Shown here: positions 1 through 11,309 of the stretch, piece by piece
Position numbering within the stretch: position 1 is the stretch's first letter
How the letters are laid out: the number at the start of each line of letters is the position of its first letter
DNA from: Haberlea rhodopensis
Taxonomy: Eukaryota; Streptophyta; Magnoliopsida; Lamiales; Gesneriaceae
Assembly: GCA_907163345.1 (NCBI GenBank)
Contig: CAJQUN010000022.1
Location: forward strand, 4,836,001-4,900,000
DNA length: 64,000 nt
Direction of reading: 5' to 3'
Program-made: the position numbers and the translations under genes
The notes under the pieces: generated by a model
Databases searched by the model: none
What the model saw: the letters and a program-made list of their open reading frames with translations, nothing else
What the model was told of the DNA's origin: nothing

Positions 1-453
1 AAGTAAAGTTGGTGCATGTGTTGTGGCTATCCTTGGAGCCCTTAAGGCCAAGAAGACTCGTGAAGAGTGTTGGTAGCTCGTGAAGAGCTTTGTGTACTCG
101 GAAAGAGCTTTGTAAACTCGGGAAGAGCTTTGTAAACTCGGGAAGAGTTGGGTTGTGGCTAACTTGGAGCCCTCAAGGCCAAGGTCATTTATTCTAGTGG
201 AACCTCGGTTGGAGGTTATCTAACCGGGAAGAGGAGACGTAGGCGATTCATCGCCGAACTTCTATAACAAATTCTTGTCTCGTTTACCGCTTTATTACAT
301 TACGCATTTATTTATTTATTTACTTCTCCTTTTCTTTTATTTATCGATTGACGTAAGGCTTCCGCAAGCGCAAACTATTTTATTTTTGCAAACTCATTTT
401 AAAAAGCTAAAGTAGCCAAGGAATCTCATTCACCCCCCTCTTCGATTCCAACA
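1..453 (-). mobile_element. Partial LTR, family C, cut by the window edge
   Basis: This is the 5' part of an LTR read on the minus strand. It ends at 453 in ..ccaaca, so the element begins TGTTGGAATCGAAGAGGGGG. The sequence is an inverted copy of 34115-34570, sharing blocks such as cttaaggccaagaagactcg and the CCGGGAAGAGG segment. The right flank (454-458) is gtaag; the left end is outside the window, so the target-site duplication cannot be tested. The A/T-rich 290-350 segment is part of the LTR. No coding sequence is present. Confidence 0.8.
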
Positions 454-959
454 GTAAGGACCCTAGTTCCTTAAGTGCGGATTAAATGCGTAAATAAAGC
501 TAACATGCATCTATTGAATATAAAGTTCGTGTTGATGCCTTGAGCCGTTAAGATTACAGGCCAAAATAAAATTTCCAAAAGGGATTGATTACATTCCCTA
601 CCAAATGAATGTTAATCCTATAGCTCTACTCCTAGAGTAGAGACTATACAAAAGAATTAAGTCTGCTATGCCAAAAACACTCCTCACTGGCTCACCGCAT
701 CAACCCGCCTTAGCCCGTCCGTCCAAAAGTACCTACAGGAACAACCCCAAAACCATGAGCATGTATATAAACCATATTCACAATAATATGATTGTAATTC
801 AAATGCATAAACCGTAAATACAATTCACTTCCTGTATTTAATACATTTATAAGCTCCCTTTGGTTGTCCATGTACCACAATCATAATCAATGGATTATAA
901 TACCAATAATGTATGTCATGACATGCATCCATTCCATGTACACCGTGTTCTATTTCCAA

Positions 960-1365
960 GTCTTATTATATCAGTGGCATAATACCCCTCGCGTTAACAT
1001 GACAGCGGAAATACCCATCGCTTAGACAATACCAGCGGCACTAATATCACTCGCTATAAATATGGCAGCGGTCGTGTTCTTTGCTTCATATTAGCGGCAA
1101 ATATTCTCTCATCGCTACGGTATGACAGTGGCAATTATTCACATCGCTACGCCACTGGCGGCAAGTATTCTCCATCACTGGAATATAATCTCGACTCACA
1201 ATCACATGCACCAATGCATCCAATATACACATGCAACCACAATGCATGACCAAACCATGTATGCAATCCATGATGCATAACCAAAATCATGTATGCAACC
1301 ACAATGCATAATTAATTCCATGTGTGCAACCATAGTGCATAACCAATTCAATGCGTAATAATATG
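960..1365. repeat. Two degenerate tandem-repeat blocks in the Tekay LTR
   Basis: From 960 to about 1170 a unit of roughly 45-50 bp recurs, built on agcggcaaatattctc and related versions with a catcgct box. From about 1200 to 1365 a second unit recurs around catgtatgcaaccacaatgc. Copies are diverged, so the borders are approximate. A similar agcggcag-based block is at 47715-47850. Confidence 0.6.
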
Positions 1366-1556
1366 TTTTACCGTCCGATGCCTGTACGTCTCACTAAGTA
1401 CCTTAGTCCCAAAATGTGTTGTGTCGTTGACTTTATCTCCTAAGCTGTGTGGCCACCTGTGATGGTTCTACACATTCATACAAACCAATATTAGGTGCCA
1501 ATAATAGTCTAATATCAAAAATTCCACAAAATTATCCAAAAACACATTTTTCTGTG

Positions 1557-1765
1557 TCTCGCGATCGATCGCCGCGAGGGCCCGATCGATCTCGAAATCA
1601 CTCTGCCCGCTGCCGAGTTTTTCTGTCCTCGGTGATCGATCACCACATTTGGCGCGATCGATCGCCAGCCTCACCGATCGATCCCCCAAATCTGGCGATC
1701 GGTCGCCAAGCGATACTGGAGCGCACTGGTGGCGCGCGATCGATCGCTCGCTTTGGGCGATCGAT
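1557..1765. repeat. GATCGATC palindrome cluster in the Tekay LTR
   Basis: About eight palindromic sites of the form (g)gcgatcgatcgc(c), some with one change such as ggtgatcgatcacc or ggcgatcggtcgcc, lie within about 210 bp. They are far more CG-rich than their surroundings. Confidence 0.85.
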
Positions 1766-2574
1766 CGACGCTGCCTGGGCTACGAAAATCACCATTTTTG
1801 TACACCATTTTCTTCCCCATCTTCACCAACACTTACACAAACAAACCAATAACATAAAAACACCATAAACCTTCAACAAACACCTTTAAACAACCAAAAA
1901 AATCTAACATCCAACGAAAAACCATACCAACCCAAAACAAACCCATTTCAAAAACTCCAAAACCATTTCAAATCCAAACAAAACACCATTAAAACACCAA
2001 GGAGGTATCCATACCTCTTGAGGACTCCAAATCCTACCAATAATCTCACAAACAAAGCTTTTGCAAGAATTTCCCTTCCACTTTTATGCCAAAATCGAAA
2101 ATGGAGAAAGGGGTTAGGGTTGGGAGATTGGGGATTGGTAAAGTGAGGAGGGTAAGGTGGGGTAGTGGTGTTAAATGGGTTTAATTAAAATTACCCCAAC
2201 AATTAACATGGTGTATAAAATACCCCAACATTATATTTTATAAGCATTTTACCAAAATGCACCAAAATCTCAATTAAATCCATGCTTTACCAAATAATTA
2301 TCGACCACCATAATTAAACCATAATAACCCCCAATTTTCCAACATGCATAACGTGCACCCCGAAATGCACCACCGGGTCACACCTACCATGTGACTAAGC
2401 ATTTCACCAAGATAATTAATTCTAACACATAATATAATTATCACCATAAATAATCACATAACATAATTAATGCCCAAATTGCAATTAATTATTTCGGGGA
2501 TATCACAATACTCCCCTACTTATAAGATTTCGTCCTCGAAATCTTATGCACTTACCCAAAACGAAACCAAACAT

Positions 2575-3097
2575 AAATCACATACCAAAAAATAGTTCCG
2601 GGTAGTGCTGCACCATATGCCGCTCCGTCTCCCACGTGGCTTCCTCGACACCCCTGCGATCCCACTGAACCTTGACCATCGATATCACTTTGTTCCGAAG
2701 TCTGTGATCAGACCTATCCAGAATCTTGACTGGCCGTTCCTCAGAGGACACATCAGAATCTAACTGCACCTCAGAAGGCTGTAACACATGTTACGGGTCC
2801 GGCTCATATTTCCGCAACATAGATACGTGGAACACGTCGTGAATACCAGACAATGACGGTGGCAGTGCCAAACGGTAAGCCAAAGGTACCGATGCGCTGT
2901 AAAATCTCATATGGGCCCACATACCTCGAAGACAATTTCCCACGCACACCAAACCGAACCACACCTCTGAAAGGCGAGATCTTCAAAAAGACCCTGTCTC
3001 CTAACTGAAACTCCAACTGTCTCCGCCGTTTATTCGCATAGGCTGCCTGCCTGTTCTGGGCTGCCTTCATTTTCTGACGGATAACCCTTATCTTATA
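2575..3097 (-). pseudogene. Tekay chromovirus integrase C-terminus and chromodomain, broken
   Basis: This is the end of a Ty3/gypsy polyprotein. The minus frame from about 3085 reads IRQKMKAAQNRQAAYANKRR, then LEFQLGDRVFLKISPFRGV and GKLSSRYVGPYEILQRIG, the usual integrase C-terminal part. The frame then shifts near 2880, meets a TAA at about 2792-2794, and ends in a chromodomain-like stretch (RPVKILDRSDHRLRNK, VKVQWDRRGVEEATWE, YPELF). This order is typical of Tekay chromoviruses, whose chromodomain is thought to guide integration into heterochromatin. Gag, protease, RT and the integrase core are missing: the remnant is cut at about 3097, where hAT sequence begins. Confidence 0.85.
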
Positions 3098-4728
3098 CAA
3101 GCTGAACATGCTGGTTTTATTGAATTTGCTTCGTCTATACAACCCATGTTTAAACATATTTCCAGGCACACACTAAAAAGAAATTGTATGGACGTATTTG
3201 TTGAATATAGAAATACATTGTTTCAACATCTTTCTAGTTTGCCTTGTAGGGTTAGCTTAACAACCGATATTTGGACAAATGTAAATTCAGATTCATATCT
3301 TGTTGTCACTTGTCATTGGATTGATGATAATTGGTGTATGCAAAAAAGGATGTTGTCTTTAGGTAAGTTAGATTGTGCACATACTGGTTATGTAATTGCT
3401 AAATATGTATTCAACACTTGTAGACATTATGGAATTCAGGATAAGGTATTTTCGATCACATTAGACAATGCAGCGAATAACAATGCTGCGATGCGTGATT
3501 TAAAGACCTATCTGAAACCAATGCTTGATGGTGTTTTTTTTCAGGTTAGATGTGCATGTCATGTGATTAATTTGGCTGTTAAAGTTGGTTATGAGGACAA
3601 TCACTCAGCATGTATTGACAAAATGAAATACTGCGCTAAATGGTTACGCACGAGCCGTGTAAAGCGCGATTGGAAATAATTATGTTTATCTAATGGTTTA
3701 AAGCATCTTCTTTTTCATCACCAATAGAAACTAGGTGGAATTCGTTGTACAATATGTTGAATGCTATGTTACCTTACAAAGATATTTTAACTCCATTTTA
3801 TAATTCATATCAAATGCCTGATAGCGATGATAGTATTTATTTGACTAATGAGTATTGAGAATTTGTTGAAAATTGTGTATCATTGTTAGGTACTTTCAAA
3901 GAAGCGACGGAACGCTTCTCCGGTGTTACTTATCCAACTTTCGTTTATTTTCTTCCTTTAGTATTTAATATGTTTGATAAGTTTATAGAATTTAGAGATG
4001 ACTATGACTTGCAAGCTTTCGTTAGTGCAATGGAAACTAAATTTATAAACTATTGGGAACAAATCCCGCACGTGCACTGCATCGCAACATTGCTAGATCC
4101 TAGTCAATGTTTATCTTCATTTGAGATATTTTTTGAATATTATGCTAAATTTTTGGGGAAGGTTGTTGACGATCAAAAGACGTCTACAATGCAATCTCTC
4201 CAAAATATGTTTCAATTGTATTATAATCAACAGGCAAGTGAATCATCGCAACAAAGGCCTTCTGAAGAACAACCTCAAGCTCAAACTAAAGGTGGGGGCA
4301 TCAATTTGCTTAGGCTGCTGGGCAAGAAAAAACTTAAGGGAAAATGACCTTCTACTAGCACATCGACTGAGTTGCAAATTTATCTGAATTATCAATTTGT
4401 AACGGAAGACAACTTCGACGTGTTACAATGGTGGAAGTCAAATGCGGCACAATTCGCCATCTTAGCCAAAATGGCTAGAGACGTGTATGCGGTACAAGTT
4501 TCAAGCGTCGCTTCTGAATCTGCATTCTCAACATGTGGCCGAATTATTGGAGAATACAGAAGTAGTCTCTCTGCTGATTCGTTATGCATGCTCACGTTAC
4601 TTAAAAATTGGTTTGAAGCAGAATGTAAGAATAGAAGAGATGGGGCGGTTGACGAATTCGTAAACCATTATGACGAGCAAGAAGAAGAGAACGCAAAAAC
4701 AATACTTATCAATTATGAAGAGTGCTAA
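3098..4728 (+). pseudogene. hAT (Ac-like, RICESLEEPER-type) transposase, truncated and broken
   Basis: The reading begins in mid-protein at 3098 (EHAGFIEFASSIQPMFKHIS), so the N-terminal BED zinc finger is lost. The catalytic-core motifs TTDIWTNVNSDSY and ITLDNAANNNAA carry the two conserved Asp residues, followed by VRCACHVINLAVK. A frameshift near 3680 leads to TRWNSLYNMLNAMLPYK. TGA stops follow at 3856-3858 and 4345-4347, both in the continuing frame. The C-terminal dimerisation domain is well kept (VASESAFSTCGRIIGEYRSS, then LLKNWF) and ends at 4728. In active hAT elements this protein cuts and joins DNA as a dimer or multimer. The copy is inactive. It abuts the Tekay remnant at about 3097. 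Confidence 0.93.
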
Positions 4729-4914
4729 ACAACAATATTTTTTTATTTTGATTTTTTAATTGCCATCTCTTTACAATTATTTGTATGCATCTATATTATG
4801 AAATGAAGAAGAAATATATTGAATTTGTGATGAATATTGGGGAAACATTTACAACATTAAATAATAAATAAATAAAACCTTTTGAAAATTTTTTTTAAAA
4901 AAAATACGAAAAAA

Positions 4915-5070
4915 TAAAAATAAATCGACTGGATCGGCCCGGAACCGGTTGGAATCGGAACCGGGATCGATCCGGTTCCTTAACGGACCGGACCGGTTCC
5001 GTCCTTAACGGACCCGGAATCGGCCGGTTCCGGTCCGGACCGGACCGGTTCAAGCCAATAAGCACCTCTA
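4915..5070 (+). mobile_element. Right end of the hAT element with terminal inverted repeat
   Basis: About 190 bp after the transposase stop is a subterminal stretch dense in ccggttccgg / ggaccgg boxes, typical of plant hAT ends where transposase binds. It ends at 5070 in caataagcacctcta, whose complement TAGAGGTGCTTATTGG is a hAT-style terminal repeat. The matching left end is missing, so no 8-bp duplication can be paired. Confidence 0.7.
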
Positions 5071-5556
5071 CTCGCCCCCCACCACATAGTAGGTTCGCCC
5101 ATGCATTGAAGAAAACTATGGTAATACATGGAATTAACTCGGAGTTTGATATTCTTTATAACCATTGATTACTCGTTGGAAATGATATAGTTGAGATATA
5201 AATAGGATAATCTTACAGATAAAATAAAAGAAAAAAAGGAGAATTGCAAGGAGGTACCCTTTCGGGAAATATAATTCACTTAAGTCCGAGGAAAAATAAT
5301 AGTACAGAAAAATCCAAATTTCAAAATCTATTATTCAAATATGTCCAATTTCAAAATTTCAAATCAATTTGGTGTTTTATTTTGACTCTTATACCCCTTG
5401 ATGGTTTAATAAATTGCATTATACTACTTGAATTTTATTTTGAAAACAAATAGGCCTCTGCCACTGTGTAATATTATATTCCTTATATTTATAAAAAGTT
5501 ATATTTTAACCCATTCTTTTACGAGTCCCCTTATTTTTTGGATCCTTGGCACAAAA
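5071..5556. other. Spacer without a recognised gene
   Basis: AT-rich sequence between the hAT end and the pararetrovirus. It may include leader or promoter sequence of the viral copy near its right edge (cttatatttataaaaag at 5480-5496 resembles a TATA region). I see no coding signal. Confidence 0.5.
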
Positions 5557-5568
5557 TGGCATCAGAGC
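5557..5568 (+). promoter_or_regulatory. tRNA-Met primer-binding-site-like sequence
   Basis: TGGCATCAGAGC differs by one base from TGGTATCAGAGC, the initiator tRNA-Met complementary site used to prime minus-strand synthesis in Caulimoviridae. It sits just before the first viral coding region, as expected for the genome start. Confidence 0.65.
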
Positions 5569-5623
5569 GTATGTTTATTATGGAAATACTAAAATAATAT
5601 TTTGAATATTAATATTATCTCAA

Positions 5624-6212
5624 ATGAAGGAGACAATACAAGAGAATATGGATCCAACGAATGTTCGAGGTGCCACTCATACAGGTGGTACTTCCAAAAA
5701 TTGGAACCACTAAATCAGAAGCATATGATGGAAGCTCAACGCTTCAACCATACGTAAAAATTATTACAAGGAATAGGTCTGTGCCTACATGGAATAAACC
5801 ATTACAATAAACTGAAGGGGTTGCTAAGAGGCTTCATCAAGTGAGACTCAAACTACAGTTTCAGTTAGCTGAATTTCAGGAAGACGATCATCCTGAACAT
5901 GATGCTTTGCTCCAGACCCCAACGATCCAACATGGTTTGGACCATACGAATAGGATGGAAAAACCAACCTTTCTAGAAATCGAGTCGGATGCTTCTAAGA
6001 TGTCCCAAGATCTTAGAGAGATTCAGAAGATAGTGCATCGTTATGTATACTTACAATATCATGTCCCTGCAAAGATCCATCAGATTCAAAGTCAGATTGA
6101 TATCATGATTAAACATCAGGAGAAAATCCTTGAAAACCTTCGAGATGTTCAAAATCGAGTCAATCGAGTGAATGAGTTGGAGTCACGACCAAGTCCTTCA
6201 GGAAGAAAATGA
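5624..6212 (+). pseudogene. Pararetrovirus N-terminal coiled-coil region
   Basis: After a short frame opening at 5624 that soon stops (TAA at about 5711), an open stretch from 5841 encodes a polar protein segment. Its last 65 residues have hydrophobic residues at heptad spacing (IQKIVHRYV.., IQSQIDIMIKHQ.., LRDVQNRVNRV), consistent with a coiled coil. Caulimovirids use such coiled coils in virion-associated or capsid N-terminal proteins. The exact role is inference. Confidence 0.5.
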
Positions 6213-6350
6213 CGATGGTTACCACCGTCCTATGGAATATAACCCCTTTTACATCAAAAAAAGGAAAAATGGAGAAGGTCTGAAGGCCTTTGACAGAGAC
6301 TGAAAAATGATTTTAGTCCTACGAGGAGAACCAATAATGTCTACAAAGTA

Positions 6351-7850
6351 ATGGAAAGAATCAACCTGAAAGATCAACGTGATCTTGCTGATTTGTTTGC
6401 GGGATTGAATCTCGTACACTTTAAAACAAATCAAGTTGGCGAAATTTCTCTACTTCCACCACAACAAGAGAGTTTCGGGTCAAACAATCCACCACCCGAT
6501 GGAGATCAAAAAATGCCCCAGCAGAAATATTTTACTATTGGAGCAATTATAGATCCCCCGGTTGGAACAAGGAGTCGTTCCCGCAGGCCAGACATACATC
6601 AAAAGCCTTACGGGAAATCTCAGTCATATCTGATACATCCATACGGACTTATGCTCGACATGGATATTTTGGATTTCAAAAAATCGAGAAGTTCTTAATG
6701 ATGAATGTGCTTCAGCAATGAGAATCGCAGTAGGAACGCTTGATCTAAACAAAGAAGGATTCATATTACTCCTTAATATGAGTCTGGAAGGATCAGCCAA
6801 AATTGTATGGGAACTCATTGACCCAGGTATCAAGGAAGAAGTTCCTAGCCGGAGAGTCCCTAAAAGTAATTGTAGACGAGATGGATAAATTCTTTAAGAT
6901 ATGTTTCATTGGAGTTGGTTACTTCGAAGGAATGGAGCAAGAGAATGCGAAATATATAGACAACCGGTATCCTAATCGATCCGGTTCTGGTTCGTTGTGA
7001 TTTAATTTTTTTTTTGAATTTTTTTATTTTTAGAATACTTTTTAGCCATTTCAATTGCTTTAATTTTTTTTCAAAAATTACCGGTTCCGGTTTCGGAACC
7101 GGTGGTGCTATCGGTTTCAAGATACGGAACCGCTCCGGACCAGTTTTCTACCGGTTCCGGAGCGCGTTGGAACCAGTTAGCCCGATTTCGCCTCCGAACC
7201 GAGCTAATCGGTTTGGTTCCGGATTGACCCAACCCGATAAGCACCCCTACATCAAACTCTTCGCATAGTACATATGGATGGCAAAGATGACATAACAAGA
7301 TTTAGCTGAGCTGTTCTTTGCCAAAATACTGAGTCCATGGAGAAATATGCTTATCCAGGAATATACACCTCAAGAAATGAAGACGGTGGCCAGCAAAATG
7401 TCATTTTCTTAAAATGAAGCTTGCGAAGTGGTGCTATAAAGGGAAACTCTAAAGAATTACAAGAAGTTAAAAGGAATCAACAAAACAACTCTTCTTTGTT
7501 GTACGATGAATGATATCCCTACAATCATCGGAAACTATCCCCAAAGGCGGAAGATGAAAAAGCACAGAATTCATCCTTATGCCTGACGAAGTAGTTCGAG
7601 AAGAAGTATGTCTTCATGGAGACCTAGAAAGTTCTGGTCAAAGCAAAAATCCCGAAGTTATAGATCAGGGCAAAGACGAGGATCAACAATGAGTAGAACC
7701 TCGCCAACGAGTTCTAATCAAGCAAGTTCTAGCAGAGCACCGACAAATTGGACTTTTAGACGCACTCATACTCGTGCGAATGAAAGTTTTAAAGATTGTG
7801 AGTGCTGGACATGAGGAGCAAGATGACATATCTCTACAGATTGTCCAGAA
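6351..7850 (+). pseudogene. Pararetrovirus capsid-like region with zinc knuckle, interrupted
   Basis: The region runs through several frames from 6351, with a hAT-end insertion from about 6960 to 7250. It becomes very basic at 7608-7720 (rich in Arg, Ser and Lys) and ends in a CCHC-like knuckle at 7798-7848: CEC, W, then H and DCPEN in one frame, with two stops inside. A basic stretch followed by one CCHC knuckle is the signature of the caulimovirid coat protein C-terminus, which binds the nucleic acid in the particle. It is not functional. Confidence 0.65.
6960..7250. mobile_element. hAT end fragment inside the pararetrovirus
   Basis: About 290 bp rich in ccggttccgg boxes is unlike the flanking viral sequence. 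It ends at 7249-7250 in cccgataagcacccctac, whose complement starts TAGGGGTGCTTATCGG and matches the hAT end at 5055-5070 (TAGAGGTGCTTATTGG). The left terminus is not recognisable, so this is a one-ended or internally deleted copy. It splits the capsid-like region. Confidence 0.7.
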
Positions 7851-8039
7851 AACCAAAACCGAGGAGTAAGACAGTCCTACCAAGGAGTTCGATGATGCTG
7901 TTTATTTCCAGGATTTGGTGTCGGTTCATCAGTTTGAGGATATTCTCTCAGATGAAAGCATCTACGAAGAATAGATATATTCTGATAATGGGGGTGAATC
8001 CAGTTCAGAATCAGAGTTAATGATAGTTCCTTCAACACA

Positions 8040-8860
8040 TGATCAAAGAAGAGTCGTCATGATTTTTCCCTCATACCATTGTTTCCTATAAAACTCTTAT
8101 GAAGATCATGAAAGAAGAGTCAAAGCTTCAGATGTATGATGGATTTACAATTGGAGCAATGGAAAAAGCCATGGATATGATTGGTCTTCAAAGCAAGAAG
8201 CATCATATTATCCATAAGGTGACAACAAGTGAATTTACGATCCCGATGGATTCACGGGAAACCAAATTGAGATGCAGTTATCCCCTACAGAGAAATCCAG
8301 GAGATTAAGAACAATGCGAAAAGAGAAGTTGCTAACACACTGTCATGGAGTCATATCGGAGCCATTAGAGTCATCATCAAAGCAACTTTCAAGGAATGAA
8401 TTGATTTGCCACTCAACATGGCAATCTTTGACAAGAGAAACACAAACCTGAAAGACTCGTTTGGGAGTAGTTGCAGGAAATTTGTATGCTAGAAAGATGG
8501 CCTTCAACATTTATGCCAGAATAGAATACAATTTGGGAGATCAAGACTTCAATAAGGTTCTTACTCTTCATCAAGATTTTAAAAGAAGTGATTTGATGGG
8601 GAAAAAAAAGGAATAGGCCTTACTCAATTACCTACAAATGTGTCTTATGCGCTCTCGAATACTCATCATTCAGAAGCATTCTCGAGAAATAAATTTATCG
8701 AAGTCCCTAGAATCTTCGAAGATTTCACAAAAGCAGTATTGCCGGATACTATTAATACTCCGACGATTGGAGAGATCGACATGAGGATACAAGACCAGCC
8801 TTTTTTGAACAAATCGAGCCAAGAAGAATGTCTTTCTAACATGATAGGTTGATCAGCAAC
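8040..8860 (+). pseudogene. Pararetrovirus movement-protein-like region
   Basis: Fragments in alternating frames resemble the caulimovirid cell-to-cell movement protein (30K superfamily). Seen are a GAIRVIIKATFKE segment near 8360 followed by LPLNMAIFDKRN near 8410, then an FNIYARIEY segment near 8500. The family's role is to move virus through plasmodesmata. Many stops and frame changes are present. The assignment rests on short motifs and on the position after the zinc knuckle and before the protease. Confidence 0.55.
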
Positions 8861-9099
8861 TATCCTGAGGAAAAAACAGAAAGCCCGTTTCGAGCAGGAT
8901 TCATAAAACCCCTGATGTATACAAAACAACAGGAATACTGAAATGCCCAGAAGGCTGGAGAGAAGTGCAGATAATCTTCGACATTACTGAGAAGAAAAAT
9001 ATCTTCCTTCGCGATGTCCTATTTTATTTGCAACAACCTACAGTTTGCAGGTATCAATGAAACCTTAAAATTGGTGAAATTGATCTAACAATTGCAGGG

Positions 9100-9570
9100 A
9101 GTGCAAGTATGATCCCAGAATAGCTTATTCTTGGGATTGAGTTTCTTGAGGAACACAAATCTTGAGAAAGATTACATGATGGAATGGAATTCACGGTGGA
9201 CGGGAAAAGATATAGAATCTGATGAACATCAATCCATTCTCAATATATATCTCATTGGAGATGTTATACGAGAAATATCGTGTAGAATATTTCACAGCAT
9301 ATGTTATTTCAGGAGCTGGAATATGCACGGCCAAAAGAGACATCTTCCTTAAAGAAGTTGGTAAGAAATCACCAGCCATTGCCGGAAGAGACTTTTCCAA
9401 GCAGATTCTTATTCTTAATGAAGGAGTCCATGCGTGGAAATAATAATCGGAGGAACAGGTGGTACCCCATGGTACAAATTCAATACTCCACCTATTTATT
9501 TCCATGACACATGAGCTGATATGTTGTTAGGAAATAATTTCCTATAGGCATTCAAGCGGTTTACACAGGA
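9100..9570 (+). pseudogene. Pararetrovirus aspartic protease remnant
   Basis: The end of a retropepsin fold is visible near 9520-9545, where one frame reads MLLGNNFL, the usual last strand of the domain. A second ILGIEFLEEH segment lies at about 9128-9157. The active-site DTG/DSG was not found in a clear frame. It precedes reverse transcriptase as in the viral polyprotein. Inactive. Confidence 0.5.
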
Positions 9571-9837
9571 GAACGAGACAATGAGGCTTATTTTCACAAC
9601 CCTTTGTGATCATATGATTATCGTCCAGCGACGCGTTTCACGGAAAATTCCCCATTAGTTTTTGCAGTAAGCGTGGTGATGAAGAAAAACTTCGACACCC
9701 AAAGATAAAGGATCAACGGAAATTTGGTGAAGCAATCCTTCAGTTTCGACAACAAGGTCCCAGTGAAAAGGACTCCCAAACTTTTGACTGGGGTCTTTCA
9801 GAGAATATGATGAGGGAGAAGATACTCCAGAAACCTG

Positions 9838-11309
9838 TTGTTAATTAAGAAAGCATTACAAGATGAAGTTCCACAACCTAAAACTACTATCGAAGAGCAA
9901 ATCACTCTAGAGGATGTGAAAATGAAGATTCAAAGGAACTACAACGAGGATCTCCTGGCATGGTGGAACAAGAATGAGCTCAAAGCTACTTTGAAGGTGA
10001 ATGCCGGAAAAGAAAATGAGTTCGTCAGATTCAAACCAATCCCCATGAATATGGAATATCAGATTTACATGCAGATAATATTTAAGGAACATCTTGACCT
10101 TAAGTTAATCTCAACAGATGTTTCTCCATATAGCAGTCCGGGATTTCTTATTCGGAATCATGGAGAGGTTAAACGAGGAAAGCCAAGATCGGTGATCAAT
10201 TATAAAGGGATCAACGAAATCTTGGAGTTCGATGGATATTTTATCCCAAGCAAAAAACATTTGGTGAATAGTATCAAGAATGCCAAAGTATTTCTAAGTT
10301 CGATTGTAAGTCTGAGTTCTAGCAAATTAAGATGGCGGAAGCTAGCAGAAAGTTCACAGCATTCTCCACACCGCAAGGACACTATATCCGGCATGTTATG
10401 CCAATGAGATTGGGAAATACTCCCCAGATATATCAAAGGATGATGGTTAATCTTTTCAAGGATTACATCAGCTTCATGTTCGTGTATATTGACGACATCC
10501 TTATTGCGTTAAGAAACATGAAATAGCATCTTAAACATTTTGAAATCTTTTCAGATGTTTGTTACAAGGAAGAAGTAGTGCTCTCCGAAAGGAAGGCAAT
10601 GATTGCTATAAAACACATCGAGTTCCTTGGAATTGAGATCGACGAATCTGGAATCATCTTGCAGAATCATATTATTGAGAAAGTGCAAGGATATCCGGAT
10701 GACCTCAAGGATTTAAAGCAACTTCAAAGTTTTCTGGGAGTTGTTAATTTTGCTGGGATGTTCATCAACAACATAGCAAGCCACGAGAAGGTGTTCAGTC
10801 AACTACTCAAAAAAGATGTTAAGTTCTAGTGGAATGAAGATCACAGACAAGTTGTCAAACATCTTAAAGAAGTTTGCTGGCAACTACCAAAGCTTGCAAT
10901 TCCAAGCGACAATGATGAACTGGTATACACAGATGCCAGTGATCATTGGTGGGCTACAGTTCTTATGAATGCCACACCAGATGGAGAAGTGTCATGCAGA
11001 TATTGCAGCGGTCTATTTGACATCAAAGAAGTTATCAGATGACACATCAACGAGAAGAAGTTCTTTGCAGTTTGAAAGGCTTTTAAAAAGTGGCCACTGT
11101 TTTTACTTGCAAAGAAATTTATCTTGAAAGTAGATAATACTAGTGTTGAGTCTTTTCTGAAAAATAAAATTGAATCAAAACCAGAAAAGGCCAGACTTTT
11201 AAGATGGCAAGCTGAATGCCAATATTATGATTATGATATAGTCATTGCGAAATATGATAAAACTGCTCTTGCAGATTTATTGACACGAGATGAAGGGACA
11301 CATTGCTAG
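9838..11309 (+). pseudogene. Pararetrovirus reverse transcriptase and RNase H, broken
   Basis: From 9838 to about 10310 one frame carries the RT fingers and palm start (SPYSSPGFLIRNHGE, KPRSVINYKGINEI, FDGYFIP). A frameshift near 10310-10340 leads to the second frame with FSTPQGHYIRHVMP and the catalytic YIDD box at 10485-10496. After a TAG at 10524 comes the connection (IEFLGIEIDESGI). TAG at 10827-10829 and two further stops near 11040-11075 break the RNase H, which still shows LVYTDASD near 10921 and LADLLTR before the end. Related caulimovirid enzymes copy the pregenomic RNA and remove its template. The copy cannot produce a working enzyme. Confidence 0.9.

Larger units (their letters stand above)
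454..2507 (-). mobile_element. Tekay-type chromovirus LTR (3' LTR, partial or interrupted)
   Basis: On the minus strand the LTR starts TGTGATATCCCCGAAATAAT at 2507, directly after a purine-rich tract (2508-2520, minus AGTAGGGGAGTAT) that fits the polypurine tract. It lies just downstream of a chromovirus integrase and chromodomain remnant on the same strand, so it is the 3' LTR. Its far end is not clear because a family-C LTR abuts it at 453. It carries tandem repeats at 960-1170 and 1200-1360 and a cluster of GATCGATC palindromes at 1557-1765. No gene is seen. Confidence 0.7.

Noticed and set aside
1449..1868. 139-codon plus-strand frame in the Tekay LTR
   Set aside because: It is kept open by the gatcgatc palindromes and reads DRSP-type repeats; LTR sequence.
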